A stretch of DNA of 64,000 bases, taken from Komagataeibacter xylinus. GTDB lineage: Bacteria; Pseudomonadota; Alphaproteobacteria; Acetobacterales; Acetobacteraceae. Location: positions 211,001 to 275,000 of the forward strand of contig NZ_CP041348.1 in NCBI RefSeq assembly GCF_009834365.1, written 5' to 3'. The notes under the pieces are model-generated. The model was not told the origin of the DNA. It saw only the letters and a list, made by a program, of their open reading frames with translations, and did no database searches. Positions 17,547 through 25,194 of this stretch are shown here, in pieces (positions within the stretch are counted from its first letter, which is position 1; every line of letters starts with the position of its first letter). The position numbers were made by a program, and so were the translations under genes.

Positions 17547-19304
17547 TCAAATCCCGAGCCCGCGCTTCCGCCCGAAATTCCAGTCCACCGATCCGCCCGG
17601 CGACAGGGTACCGGAAACCTGCCGTCCGAGCTTCTGCTCCAGCGCCGGGCGCCACGGCACGAGCTGGAAGCCCAGCCCGTCATCGACCATCGCGAACCGA
17701 CCCGAGGACAGGGCCACCCGCTGGCGATAGACCCCCGAGACGATCTCGCCTTCCTTCGCGGGCCGGTGCTCCAGCCCGCTCTGCGCCGCCAATCTGGCGA
17801 CGGCCTGATCCAGATCGCGCTGACGCAGGGTGCCGATCAGGTCGGGCGCGAACACCACGCGCTCGCCCTGTCGTCGGGCCAGCCCCTCGGACGCCAGATG
17901 ATCGATCCGCCGCGCCATTGCCTCACGGACCTCCGAGCCGAAACCCGCATTGGCCGGTGCCGGGTCTTTGGCCAGTAACTGGCGGTCAAGCCAGGTCGCG
18001 CCGGGCGCCGTCACCTGCTCGGCCAGCGTGAAGTCCGAGCGGGTCGCCAGCGACAGGCGCTGCGTGCCCTTGGCATCCTCCCAACTCCGGGTCTCGACGA
18101 TCGCACCGGTCCTGGCATCGCCGGTTAGGTCCAGATCGGGGAAGCGGACATGATGCGTGCGCCCGTCGGTCCCCGCGATCACCACGTAGCCCGAGCCCCT
18201 CAACTCGTCATCCAGCCCGCGCTCCACCAGCCGCCCGATGACCGGATCGGCGAGTTTCTCGCCATGGATCGCAAAGCCCGCGACATCGGGATCCACCACC
18301 CCGCCGCCAGACATGGCGCGGTGCATGGTTTTGATGATGTCGCCCCGGATGGAGAGATCGCGCAGGGTCGCCTCCAACCCCGGCTTGAGGGTCCAGCGGG
18401 CCACCCCGACCGGTTCGGCAAGACCAAGCCCTTCCAGCTTGGTCGCCCGGCCCATCAGCAGACGCCGCAGTTGCGGGTCTTCGCCTCCTGCGCCCGGCCG
18501 GAGATCGACGATGCCGCCGCGCTCGTCGTTGATGTCCTGCAACGCGCGATCGAGGCTGGTCCAGCGGTCGGCGCCGATCTCGGTCTCCAGGGCGGTGCGG
18601 ATTTCCTGCTCGCTGCGCGGGCCAAGTTCCAGCGTTACCCGTTCGGCGGCGCGGTCGCGCAGGCCCTGGCTGATATAGGCGCGGCTGATCACCAGATCCT
18701 TGCCGTCATCGGCCACCCCGCGCACCAGGATGTGGACATGCGGATTATCCGTATTCCAGTGATCCACCCCGACCCAGTCCAGTTTGGTGCCGAGGTCGCG
18801 CTCCATGTCCTGCATCAGTTCGCGTGCGAAGCCCCGCAGATCCTCCATCCGCGCCGCATCCTCGGGCGAGACGATGAAGCGGAAATGGTGGCGGTCGTCG
18901 GCGCAGCGTTCCGCGAAGGCCTTGCTGTCCGCTTCGTCGGAGCCGGCATCGAACAGATGGGCTTTGGCACCGTCGCGGGTCACGCCCTCGCGTCTGAGAT
19001 AGGCGATGTGGCGGGCGAGCGGCGCGGAGCGGAAGCGCGTGCCCTGCTGACGGACGACGCGCGCCTTGACCACGACCCGACGGGCATTGCTGCGCAGCCG
19101 CATGGACAGGGCCGCCCGTCGGCCGCGCCCGAAACGGGAGCCGCCACCGCCTCCCCTGCCCTTCGCGCCGAACCGGGTGCCGGTATGACCGGCCCTCTTC
19201 GCGGCACGCATGACCTCGCCAACGAAGGATTTCGGGCGTGCGCCCTGATTGCCATGCTGGATGCGTCCGGGCCGGACAGTCAGGCCGTCATCGCGTGTTG
19301 CCAT
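17547..19304 (-). CDS. rlxS: HUH relaxase (DUF3363 / VirD2-like)
   Basis: A 585-residue relaxase that nicks the transfer origin. The N-terminus is Gly/Arg-rich (KGRGGGGGSRFGRGRRA); the HUH motif is in DHWNTDNPHVHILVRG near residue 200, with a Tyr in RAYISQGLRDRAAER behind it. The C-terminal DUF3363 part runs to the end. The ATG at 19304 (MATRDDGL) follows GGAGAG; an upstream in-frame extension is not family-like. The symbol follows the ICEMlSym relaxase rlxS and is a family-level name. Confidence 0.9.
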   Translation of the reverse strand: MATRDDGLTVRPGRIQHGNQGARPKSFVGEVMRAAKRAGHTGTRFGAKGRGGGGGSRFGRGRRAALSMRLRSNARRVVVKARVVRQQGTRFRSAPLARHIAYLRREGVTRDGAKAHLFDAGSDEADSKAFAERCADDRHHFRFIVSPEDAARMEDLRGFARELMQDMERDLGTKLDWVGVDHWNTDNPHVHILVRGVADDGKDLVISRAYISQGLRDRAAERVTLELGPRSEQEIRTALETEIGADRWTSLDRALQDINDERGGIVDLRPGAGGEDPQLRRLLMGRATKLEGLGLAEPVGVARWTLKPGLEATLRDLSIRGDIIKTMHRAMSGGGVVDPDVAGFAIHGEKLADPVIGRLVERGLDDELRGSGYVVIAGTDGRTHHVRFPDLDLTGDARTGAIVETRSWEDAKGTQRLSLATRSDFTLAEQVTAPGATWLDRQLLAKDPAPANAGFGSEVREAMARRIDHLASEGLARRQGERVVFAPDLIGTLRQRDLDQAVARLAAQSGLEHRPAKEGEIVSGVYRQRVALSSGRFAMVDDGLGFQLVPWRPALEQKLGRQVSGTLSPGGSVDWNFGRKRGLGI

Positions 19305-19550
19305 AGCCCGCTCTCCGCTCCGTTTCGCCCCCGACGGCGCCCGGATCGTTGAAAAGATGAGAAAAAATGCACGGACTGCCGCAGGCGGTGCGTGATGAGA
19401 AGGAAAATTCCCCAATCAAACCAACCATATGCAGTCCCGAAGGAGCACTGCTTTTACCTTGCCGTCCTTCCCTCCGTTGCCAGCCTCCCCCCAGCGCCCC
19501 CTCCCAAAGGCACCCATGGCCCGCCAACGCCCGATGGACCGGAACGGGGG
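19305..19550. other. Intergenic region upstream of the relaxase; possible oriT
   Basis: 246 bp with no gene between the relaxase start and the end of the transglycosylase gene. It holds a GCAGT-N11-ACTGC inverted repeat at about 19433-19453 followed by a T-rich stretch, and strongly skewed C-rich runs around 19460-19510. Relaxase-proximal intergenic regions with small inverted repeats are the usual place for oriT; no nick consensus could be verified. Confidence 0.35.
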
Positions 19551-20255
19551 TCATCGACGTGCTTCCCCATGCCCTGAGGCGATGAACAGCCCGACCGACT
19601 GCGGTGCGAGTGCCGTCCAGTCTGTCGGGCGAGCGTCATCGGCATGCACCGGATCATGCGCGCTCTCGCCATGCCGAGGGGCATTTCCTGTGCGCAGGAA
19701 TGACGCCGGAAAGAGTGAAGATCTCTGCCAGGACGGTGTCTCCGAAGCACCGATCACGATGTCATCGGCAGGCGGAAGAGCCAGCCGCGCGCTGACCGAT
19801 GCAACGTAATCCCGCGTCTCGGCAGGCAGTGGTCGGCCGGTTGCGAGATGCTCGTCATAGCGCGCGGGACCGGCATTATAAGCAGCCAGAAATCCGGCTT
19901 CGCCATAGCGATCCCGCATCCAGCGCAGATAGGTCGCACCAGCCAGAATGTTGTCACGCGGGTCGAACGGATCGTCGCCGAGGCCGAGCGACGTACGCAG
20001 GCTGGCCCATGTTCCGGGCATCACCTGCATGAGCCCCATCGCACCCGCCGACGACACGGCATGCGCATCGCCCCTGCTCTCCGCGTGCAGCACGGCAGCA
20101 ATCCATGAGGCCGGAATCTGCGCGCGCGTGGCGGCTTCCGCGATCATGTCGGCGTAGGGATCGGCAACCGCATTATGCGTCGGCACCGTCAATGAAACGA
20201 CGGCCGGAAGCACGACACCGAGCAGACGGAGCGCCGCCTTACCGCCGGTCATCAC
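19551..20255 (-). CDS. Conjugation-associated lytic transglycosylase (SLT domain)
   Basis: A 234-residue secreted muramidase-like enzyme that opens peptidoglycan for the transfer apparatus. Signal peptide about residues 1-31 (LRLLGVVLPAVVSLTVPTHNAVA). Catalytic Glu in AAVLHAESRGDAHAVS, then GAMGLMQVMPGTW and the FLAAYNAGPARYD motif. The last 60 residues are low-complexity. Start overlaps the DUF736 gene by 17 nt, last gene of the long overlapping operon. Confidence 0.9.
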   Translation of the reverse strand: MMTGGKAALRLLGVVLPAVVSLTVPTHNAVADPYADMIAEAATRAQIPASWIAAVLHAESRGDAHAVSSAGAMGLMQVMPGTWASLRTSLGLGDDPFDPRDNILAGATYLRWMRDRYGEAGFLAAYNAGPARYDEHLATGRPLPAETRDYVASVSARLALPPADDIVIGASETPSWQRSSLFPASFLRTGNAPRHGESAHDPVHADDARPTDWTALAPQSVGLFIASGHGEARR

Positions 20256-20577
20256 GCTTCACCGGGCGGCTCCAGACCAGATGGAAGGCACGCCCCTGAC
20301 GATCGGACTGGAACAGATTGGCGCGGATCGGCTGCGCCAGCATGGGGTCGTCGAGAACCAGCGAGAGATAGGTGCCCGCCTTCTCGCCGGTGCGTTTCCA
20401 GGCCGCGCCGACCTCTGGTCCGGCATCGGCGTCACCGAGATGGACGCGATAATCGGGCGCATGCTCGGCGTCCGACGATGTCGCCGGCACGATCGTTAGT
20501 TCGACGTCGAGGGCGAGCGTGCGCAGCCGACCGGCGAAGCCGTCAGCCGTGCGTGTAAAAGTTCCGATCTGGGCCAT
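20239..20577 (-). CDS. DUF736 family protein
   Basis: A 112-residue DUF736 protein (MAQIGTFTRTADGFAGRLRTL ... AGTYLSLVLDDPMLAQPIRANLF ... FHLVWSRP). Small, probably beta-rich, very common on alphaproteobacterial conjugative elements; function unknown. A second, divergent copy lies at 29.1 kb. The ATG at 20577 is just after the traF stop. Confidence 0.9.
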   Translation of the reverse strand: MAQIGTFTRTADGFAGRLRTLALDVELTIVPATSSDAEHAPDYRVHLGDADAGPEVGAAWKRTGEKAGTYLSLVLDDPMLAQPIRANLFQSDRQGRAFHLVWSRPVKRDDRR

Positions 20578-20578
20578 G

Positions 20579-21121
20579 TCAGCCTCGTTTCTGCTTGGGG
20601 GTGGGAGACATCGGTGACGGCACGAGCCACAGCGGCTGCGCGCGGCCGAGCACCGCAGCGACCGGCAGGATGCCGAAATAGCGACCGTCAAGACTGGTCG
20701 GGACTGCTGCGTTCATGACGAAAATCTGGCCGGGCAGGACGTGCCGACAGCCTTGCCAGATCGGCAGCGGACGACCGCGATGATCGTAGGCGAGTGCCTC
20801 GCCAAGCGCCTTGCCGTCGACCGAAACAGCAGTACCGATCCGGCAGACCAATTGCCCCGGCAGTGCGGCAACCGGCTTGAGCAGCGGCACACCGAGGGGC
20901 AGATAGCCGCCGTGCGCCAGCATCGTGGCAATGTCGGCCGGTGGTCGGATCGCGATCAGGTCGTCGACATGCAGGGTGCTTACCGATTGCAGGCGATACA
21001 ATCCGACCGGTGTACTGGCGGTGGCATTCCAGATCAGCCGGGGCGCCGGATGAATCGCCACTGACGTGCCAACACCGAGTATTGCGAAATACGTGGTGAA
21101 GAACCAACCAAGGCGCGTCAT
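20579..21121 (-). CDS. traF: S26-family signal peptidase TraF
   Basis: A 180-residue TraF-type serine protease that matures the conjugative pilin. One N-terminal membrane segment (GWFFTTYFAILGVGTSVAI), the catalytic Ser in NATASTPVGLYRL near residue 38, a VAALPGQLVCRIG block around the general-base Lys region and FGILPVAAVLGRAQPLW near the end. The ATG at 21121 overlaps the DUF2840 stop by 4 nt. Its substrate pilin (TrbC) is not in the window. Confidence 0.88.
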   Translation of the reverse strand: MTRLGWFFTTYFAILGVGTSVAIHPAPRLIWNATASTPVGLYRLQSVSTLHVDDLIAIRPPADIATMLAHGGYLPLGVPLLKPVAALPGQLVCRIGTAVSVDGKALGEALAYDHRGRPLPIWQGCRHVLPGQIFVMNAAVPTSLDGRYFGILPVAAVLGRAQPLWLVPSPMSPTPKQKRG

Positions 21122-21582
21122 GACACCGCCCTCCGGCGCAGCCAGGCCTGATGGCGGTCGCGCGTGTAGGAGCGTGCCGCCTGCCCGGAGAGCATCCGAT
21201 TGTGCAGATGCCGCCAATGCTCGGGCGCCACGTCGACGGGGTCGATGCCGATAGCTTCGATACGATCGACAGCTTCGAGCACCAGACGGACCTTCGGCCA
21301 ACCGCTCTGGCGCAACAGGCTCTCCCCGCCGGGGCGCACGAACGGCACCGTCTGATACGGCTCGCCGGGACGGGTGACGCGCACGATGTCGATGCAGGAC
21401 ACCACCGTGCCGTAATCGTTCGCTGCCCAGCGCAGGAAGGCGAATACGGTGTCCGGCGGAAAGCTCAGTATCCGCCGACGACGATCGAGAATCTGCTCAT
21501 GGGCGACAGAGCCGAAGCGGATCCAGTGCTCGATGCGCTTCTCGATCCAGGTCAGTTCGACATGAGCGAGGGTGTCGGTCAT
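21118..21582 (-). CDS. DUF2840 family protein
   Basis: A 154-residue DUF2840 protein of unknown function found between the RHH/parA genes and traF in this element family. Features: THVELTWIEKRIEHWIRFG-like start, FPPDTVFAFLRWAANDYGTVVS and a C-terminal helix RDRHQAWLRRRA. The start at 21582 overlaps the preceding gene by 4 nt; longer in-frame starts would cover two upstream genes and are rejected. Confidence 0.88.
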   Translation of the reverse strand: MTDTLAHVELTWIEKRIEHWIRFGSVAHEQILDRRRRILSFPPDTVFAFLRWAANDYGTVVSCIDIVRVTRPGEPYQTVPFVRPGGESLLRQSGWPKVRLVLEAVDRIEAIGIDPVDVAPEHWRHLHNRMLSGQAARSYTRDRHQAWLRRRAVS

Positions 21583-21821
21583 GGCACATCTCCAGCAGTA
21601 TCGGGGAACTCGCGGGCCAGCAGCGCGCGCAGCATGTCGGCGACCGTGATGCCGCGCTGGAACGCCGCGACCTTGAGCCGCGCGCGCAGCGCCGGCGTGA
21701 CGTCGATGGTCAGCCGGGCGGTAAAGCGGTTGATGGTCGAAGGCTTGTCCGGCGCCCTGACCCAGCGTTCGGGATCGGCGGGACGCGCCGCGAAGCCGGG
21801 CGGCGTGCGACGTTCCGTCAT
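21579..21821 (-). CDS. Small ribbon-helix-helix protein
   Basis: An 80-residue protein with a C-terminal ribbon-helix-helix (RFTARLTIDVTPALRARLKVAAFQRGITVADMLRALLARE) and a basic, Pro-rich N-terminus. It resembles ParG-type centromere-binding proteins and could be the partner of the ParA two genes upstream. Overlaps both neighbours by 4 nt. Confidence 0.8.
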   Translation of the reverse strand: MTERRTPPGFAARPADPERWVRAPDKPSTINRFTARLTIDVTPALRARLKVAAFQRGITVADMLRALLAREFPDTAGDVP

Positions 21822-22561
21822 GGCGAAATTCCTTCGCCGAGCGGCAGCACGGAGGCGATGCGGTCGCGCGCCTTTTGCGCCATGACTGGATCGATCTCGC
21901 AGCCGACATAGCGCCGACCGGCGAGCCGGCAGGCGACACCGGCCGCGCCCGAGCCGGCGAACCAGTCACCCACCAGGCCACCTGGTGGGCAGCTCGTGCG
22001 GATCAGGATCTCCAGCAGTGCCACCGGCTTCTCGGTGGGATGGATGGCGCGCCCATGCGCATTGCGGACCGGAATCACGGAGCGCATCAGGCGCGGGCCG
22101 CCATCCTCGCTCACGTAATGGCCGGCATCGATCCGGCCCATGTGGGGCGGCCGGTGTCTCCGCCTTACCGTGCGCGCCCGCGCATCGGACGTGGTGGGAA
22201 CAACATTGTAGACGGCGCGCCAGGGCGTATCGTCGCGATAGAACTGGACGATCAGTTCATGCACGCGGCGGAAGCGATCGGCATGGAAGCTGGAACCGTT
22301 CTGCTTCTCCCAGACCAGTTCCTGAGCATATTTCCAGCCCGCATTCCGAAATGCCGCGTTGGATGCGAGAAAGCTCCGCAGGGAGCCGAAGACCCAGAGC
22401 GAGCCGCTCGGTTTCAGGGCGGCGAGTGCCTTGCCGGGCCAGTCCGCCACGCGCCGGTCCCAGGCGAGCGACGTATCGCCATAGGGCGGGTCGACCAGGA
22501 TCATGTCGTAGGGGCCGTGCCAGGGCATCAGGAGCGCGCTGTCGCCGGTCAGGAGGGTCAT
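21818..22561 (-). CDS. Orphan DNA methyltransferase (beta-class N4/N6)
   Basis: A 247-residue DNA methyltransferase. The catalytic motif DPPYGD is at residues about 24-29 and the S-adenosylmethionine site GDWFAGSGAAGVA near 205, i.e. catalytic before cofactor motif, the beta-class order. HPTEKPVALLEILI precedes the cofactor motif as usual. No restriction gene is near. It overlaps parA and the RHH gene by 4 nt each, so it belongs to the backbone operon rather than to cargo; it may protect the element from host restriction. Confidence 0.88.
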   Translation of the reverse strand: MTLLTGDSALLMPWHGPYDMILVDPPYGDTSLAWDRRVADWPGKALAALKPSGSLWVFGSLRSFLASNAAFRNAGWKYAQELVWEKQNGSSFHADRFRRVHELIVQFYRDDTPWRAVYNVVPTTSDARARTVRRRHRPPHMGRIDAGHYVSEDGGPRLMRSVIPVRNAHGRAIHPTEKPVALLEILIRTSCPPGGLVGDWFAGSGAAGVACRLAGRRYVGCEIDPVMAQKARDRIASVLPLGEGISP

Positions 22562-23196
22562 GGCACCAGCCCCCCGATCTCGGCCGTCAGGGCGGCGATT
22601 TCGCGGGCGGCAATCCCGTGCGGGCGCAGGTCGCAGACCAGGCGGCCGGTGCGCGCGGCGTCGGCGAAAGCAACCCGCTGGCCGATCCGCGCCGCTAGAG
22701 CGGCAGGCTCATGCCCCATCAGCGCCAGCCGGGTTTCGCGGGCGATGACCGTGCGCGCGGCGCAGCGGTTGAGCACGAAGCGGGCCAGCAGGCCGGGACG
22801 GAAGAAGCGCGCGTCCTCCAGCAGCCGCAGCATCTCGGCCGAAGCCCATCCGTCGAACGGCGAAGGCTGCGCGGGAATCAGCACCAGGTCGGCAGCCAGC
22901 AGAGCGGAGCGCAATAATGCCGCCACCCGAGGCGGACCGTCGATGACGACGTGATCCACCCCCTGAGCTAGTTGGGGCGCCTCGTGGTGGAGTGTGTCGC
23001 GTGCCAGCCCGATCACGCCGAACAGCCGGGGCAGTCCTTCCCGCGCGCGCTGCGCCGACCAGTCCAGCGCCGAACCCTGCGGATCGGCGTCGATGACCGT
23101 CACGCGCTGGCCTTCCCGAGCCCATTGGCCGGCGAGATGCAGCGCCAGAGTCGTCTTGCCGACGCCGCCCTTCTGGTTGAGGAAAGCCACGATCAT
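22558..23196 (-). CDS. parA: ParA-family partition ATPase
   Basis: A 212-residue ParA: deviant Walker A FLNQKGGVGKTTLALHLA at the N-terminus, DADPQGSALDW, and Walker B HVVIDGPPRV. Short ParAs like this lack an N-terminal DNA-binding domain and work with a small RHH partner, here probably the 80-residue gene two positions on. The ATG at 23196 overlaps the repA stop (ATGA) and is preferred over 23220. Confidence 0.9.
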   Translation of the reverse strand: MIVAFLNQKGGVGKTTLALHLAGQWAREGQRVTVIDADPQGSALDWSAQRAREGLPRLFGVIGLARDTLHHEAPQLAQGVDHVVIDGPPRVAALLRSALLAADLVLIPAQPSPFDGWASAEMLRLLEDARFFRPGLLARFVLNRCAARTVIARETRLALMGHEPAALAARIGQRVAFADAARTGRLVCDLRPHGIAAREIAALTAEIGGLVP

Positions 23197-24248
23197 GGCC
23201 CCTCTCCGGGGGTTTTCCACGGATCGGCAGGGGGGCCAACATCCTTAAAGTTAGACTCTTTTAAGTTAGAATCTAAGTTAAGGGCGTCGTAACCAATTGA
23301 TTCAATGTCATGATTCGGCGTTTTCCGCAAACGATAGCACGGATGCCGTGGCAGTGATGGCACGGATAAATCCACAACTGATAGCACGGATGAACTCACA
23401 GCTTGTCCACAGACGCCTGTGGATAATTTGACAGGTGCAAAGGCCAGCGTGTCATTGCCGTTGCGGTCGGGACGCACCGACAGCCGATAGCCGGCAAAGG
23501 GCTGCCGCTTCGCCATGTCGCGCAGTTCGAAGGCAAAGCGCCGATAGGGGGAAAGACTGGCGGATTTTTCGTAGAGATGGCGCAGGCCGAAGGCCCAGCC
23601 CGCACGCTGGCGACCGCCATGCTTGCGCACGATGCGATAGAGCCAGCGCTCCAGACCGCCGGTGAGGCCAAAATAGGCCGGGTCGATGGTCAGCACGAGC
23701 GCGTCATCGAGAACCGCCTGGTAGAACCAGTCGGGCAGGATCAGTTCGATCACGCGGGTGCGCCCTTCCCGCGCGGTATGCCGTTTCCATTCGTTGATCC
23801 AGGAAAAGCGGTGCAGTTGCCCCTTGCCGGTCTGCCGCAGCGACGTCTTGATCGTGGTGGATTGCAGCCGGTCGAAGGCCGCTTCCAGCCGCTCATAGTC
23901 CCGCGCGCTGTCGCCCCGACCGATGAAGGTCAGGATCTCGCGCGGGCTGGCCACCATCAGCCGCGACGTGCGCCGACCGGCGTCACGCGCGGCAACGAGA
24001 TGGCTGGCGGCCCAGATCAGCACGTCAGCATCCCAGATCGTGGCCATGCCATGTTCGGCAGACGCCTCGACCCGGATGGTGACGTCCGGGGTCCGGTAAT
24101 CGATCGGGACCATGCGGGGGGATTTGGCGAGGCTGAAGAACGGAAACGCCATCAGATCCTGTGCGTCACGAGGAGCGAAATCTCCCGCGATAGCGTGGAA
24201 GAGTTCCAGTTGCTCGCGCTCGGAGCGCGCCCTGCCGGGCGGAGGCAT
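23193..24248 (-). CDS. repA: Replication initiator RepA
   Basis: A 351-residue plasmid-type RepA (replication initiator protein A family): FPFFSLAKSPRMVPIDYR, ATIWDADVLIWAASHLVAAR, SPREILTFIGRG, RLQSTTIKTSLR and LTGGLERWLYRIVRKHGG. Residues after about 270 are low in conservation and are encoded by the repeat array described separately, so the coding tail may be secondary to an origin function. Overlaps alpA (TGATG) and parA (ATGA). Its presence implies that the excised element can replicate. Confidence 0.9.
   Translation of the reverse strand: MPPPGRARSEREQLELFHAIAGDFAPRDAQDLMAFPFFSLAKSPRMVPIDYRTPDVTIRVEASAEHGMATIWDADVLIWAASHLVAARDAGRRTSRLMVASPREILTFIGRGDSARDYERLEAAFDRLQSTTIKTSLRQTGKGQLHRFSWINEWKRHTAREGRTRVIELILPDWFYQAVLDDALVLTIDPAYFGLTGGLERWLYRIVRKHGGRQRAGWAFGLRHLYEKSASLSPYRRFAFELRDMAKRQPFAGYRLSVRPDRNGNDTLAFAPVKLSTGVCGQAVSSSVLSVVDLSVPSLPRHPCYRLRKTPNHDIESIGYDALNLDSNLKESNFKDVGPPADPWKTPGEGP
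23332..23426. repeat. Iteron array with paired DnaA boxes, probable oriV
   Basis: Three tandem direct repeats start at 23332, 23355 and 23379; the shared core is GATRGCACGGAT at 23333, 23356 and 23380, giving a 23-24 bp period, about two helical turns. The second and third units match through most of their length. Directly after come two opposed DnaA-like boxes, TTGTCCACA (23403-23411) and TGTGGATAA (23418-23426). An AT-rich repeat of the type AAGTTAGA follows on the other side at about 23247-23280. All lie inside the 3' end of repA. This is the structure of an iteron-controlled origin. Confidence 0.75.
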
Positions 24249-24532
24249 CAGCGACGGCTCCCGCGTGATGTCGGCGGAATCAGCGGACTTTGCCGCGCGG
24301 CCGCCGGCACGACGCCGGCAGTGGTGTCCGAGGTATGGGCGCGGGCACCACTCTCGACCCAGGCCTGCAACTCATCCACCCGATAGACCACGCGGCCACC
24401 GAGCTTCGAGTAGCGCGGTCCGGTGCCGTAGATCCGGTGTTTCTCCAGTGTGCGAATAGATAGTCCGACGAAGCGCGAGGCGTCGGGCGTGCGCAGATAG
24501 CGCGGCGGCAGATCGCTGTAATTGGCGGACAT
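24248..24532 (-). CDS. AlpA/excisionase-like HTH protein
   Basis: A 94-residue MerR-like winged-helix protein: RYLRTPDASRFVGLSIRTLEKHRIYGTGPRYSKLGGRVVYRVDELQAWVES, the AlpA/RdfS pattern. In related ICEs this position holds a recombination directionality factor/activator, and it heads the overlapping operon down to the transglycosylase. Could serve both excision and transcription. Confidence 0.85.
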   Translation of the reverse strand: MSANYSDLPPRYLRTPDASRFVGLSIRTLEKHRIYGTGPRYSKLGGRVVYRVDELQAWVESGARAHTSDTTAGVVPAAARQSPLIPPTSRGSRR

Positions 24533-24743
24533 GAGGTGGCTCCGTGGTCGCTGGCTGGGGCCGCGGGACAGATGCGGCCAGCAGGGATCAGCGTGGCGGA
24601 GCGAGGTCTTCCGGGACTAGGACCGATCTCATCGGGGGGCGAGATCGGTCCTTGACTGGCGGGAGATGGCGACGCGGCCGCCTCGAACCGGGCGACCGAA
24701 CCAACTGGATTTCGGCTTTCGCCCTCGTCCCAATCATACAAAG

Positions 24744-24845
24744 TTCTGCTGAAGGTTTCGGTAAGCGGACATCATGCTGCGATGACACGAGCCAGTCTGC
24801 CAGTTTCTGAACCATAACCCATGCCATATGGTCTGCTCTCAGCAA
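24744..24845 (-). pseudogene. Relic of an ArsO-like flavoprotein C-terminus
   Basis: Translated on the minus strand this stretch reads MAWVMVQKLADWLVSSQHDVRLPKP, matching the C-terminus of the intact ArsO at 41.9 kb ([22 protein letters not shown]). The DNA similarity continues for about 70 bp. No upstream part of the gene is present. It lies at the left edge of the SulP graft between alpA and the DUF2285 block. Confidence 0.6.
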
Positions 24846-24867
24846 ATTGCGAACTTAGCCCATGCCG

Positions 24868-24901
24868 GGCCCCATGACCCAGTAGCCAAGGACATGGGGC
24901 C
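24868..24901. other. Stem-loop upstream of sulP
   Basis: GGCCCCATG at 24868-24876 pairs with CATGGGGCC at 24893-24901 around a 16-nt loop. The whole gap 24533-25194 otherwise holds only the flavoprotein relic and no gene I can support. The hairpin could be a terminator or leader structure for sulP. Confidence 0.4.
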
Positions 24902-25194
24902 TGGACCGCTTACTGCATCGTGTCGCCGTCCGGTTCAGCCAACAGAGAAAGAAAGCCGGGTTCAACAGTGGGGCAGCGGTCTACAGTCCATACGTTCTGG
25001 GACGTTGGGATGTCGGTCCTCACAAGACGATCACGCCATTGCAGCAGTCAACGTTGTGTTGGCTGGTCTGTCTTCTCGGGTTGCATCGACCTCACGACCT
25101 GACTACCCTGCAAGCACCATTGCCGCGTCGGGCCACAATACGACGAAACCTTATTGAGCGTGCTTACTACCTAGAGAGGTTTCGAAAAAACGCC

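Noticed and set aside
17950..19352. Long plus-strand frames (up to 400 codons) over the relaxase
   Set aside because: High-GC antisense shadows of the relaxase; no domain and no ribosome site.
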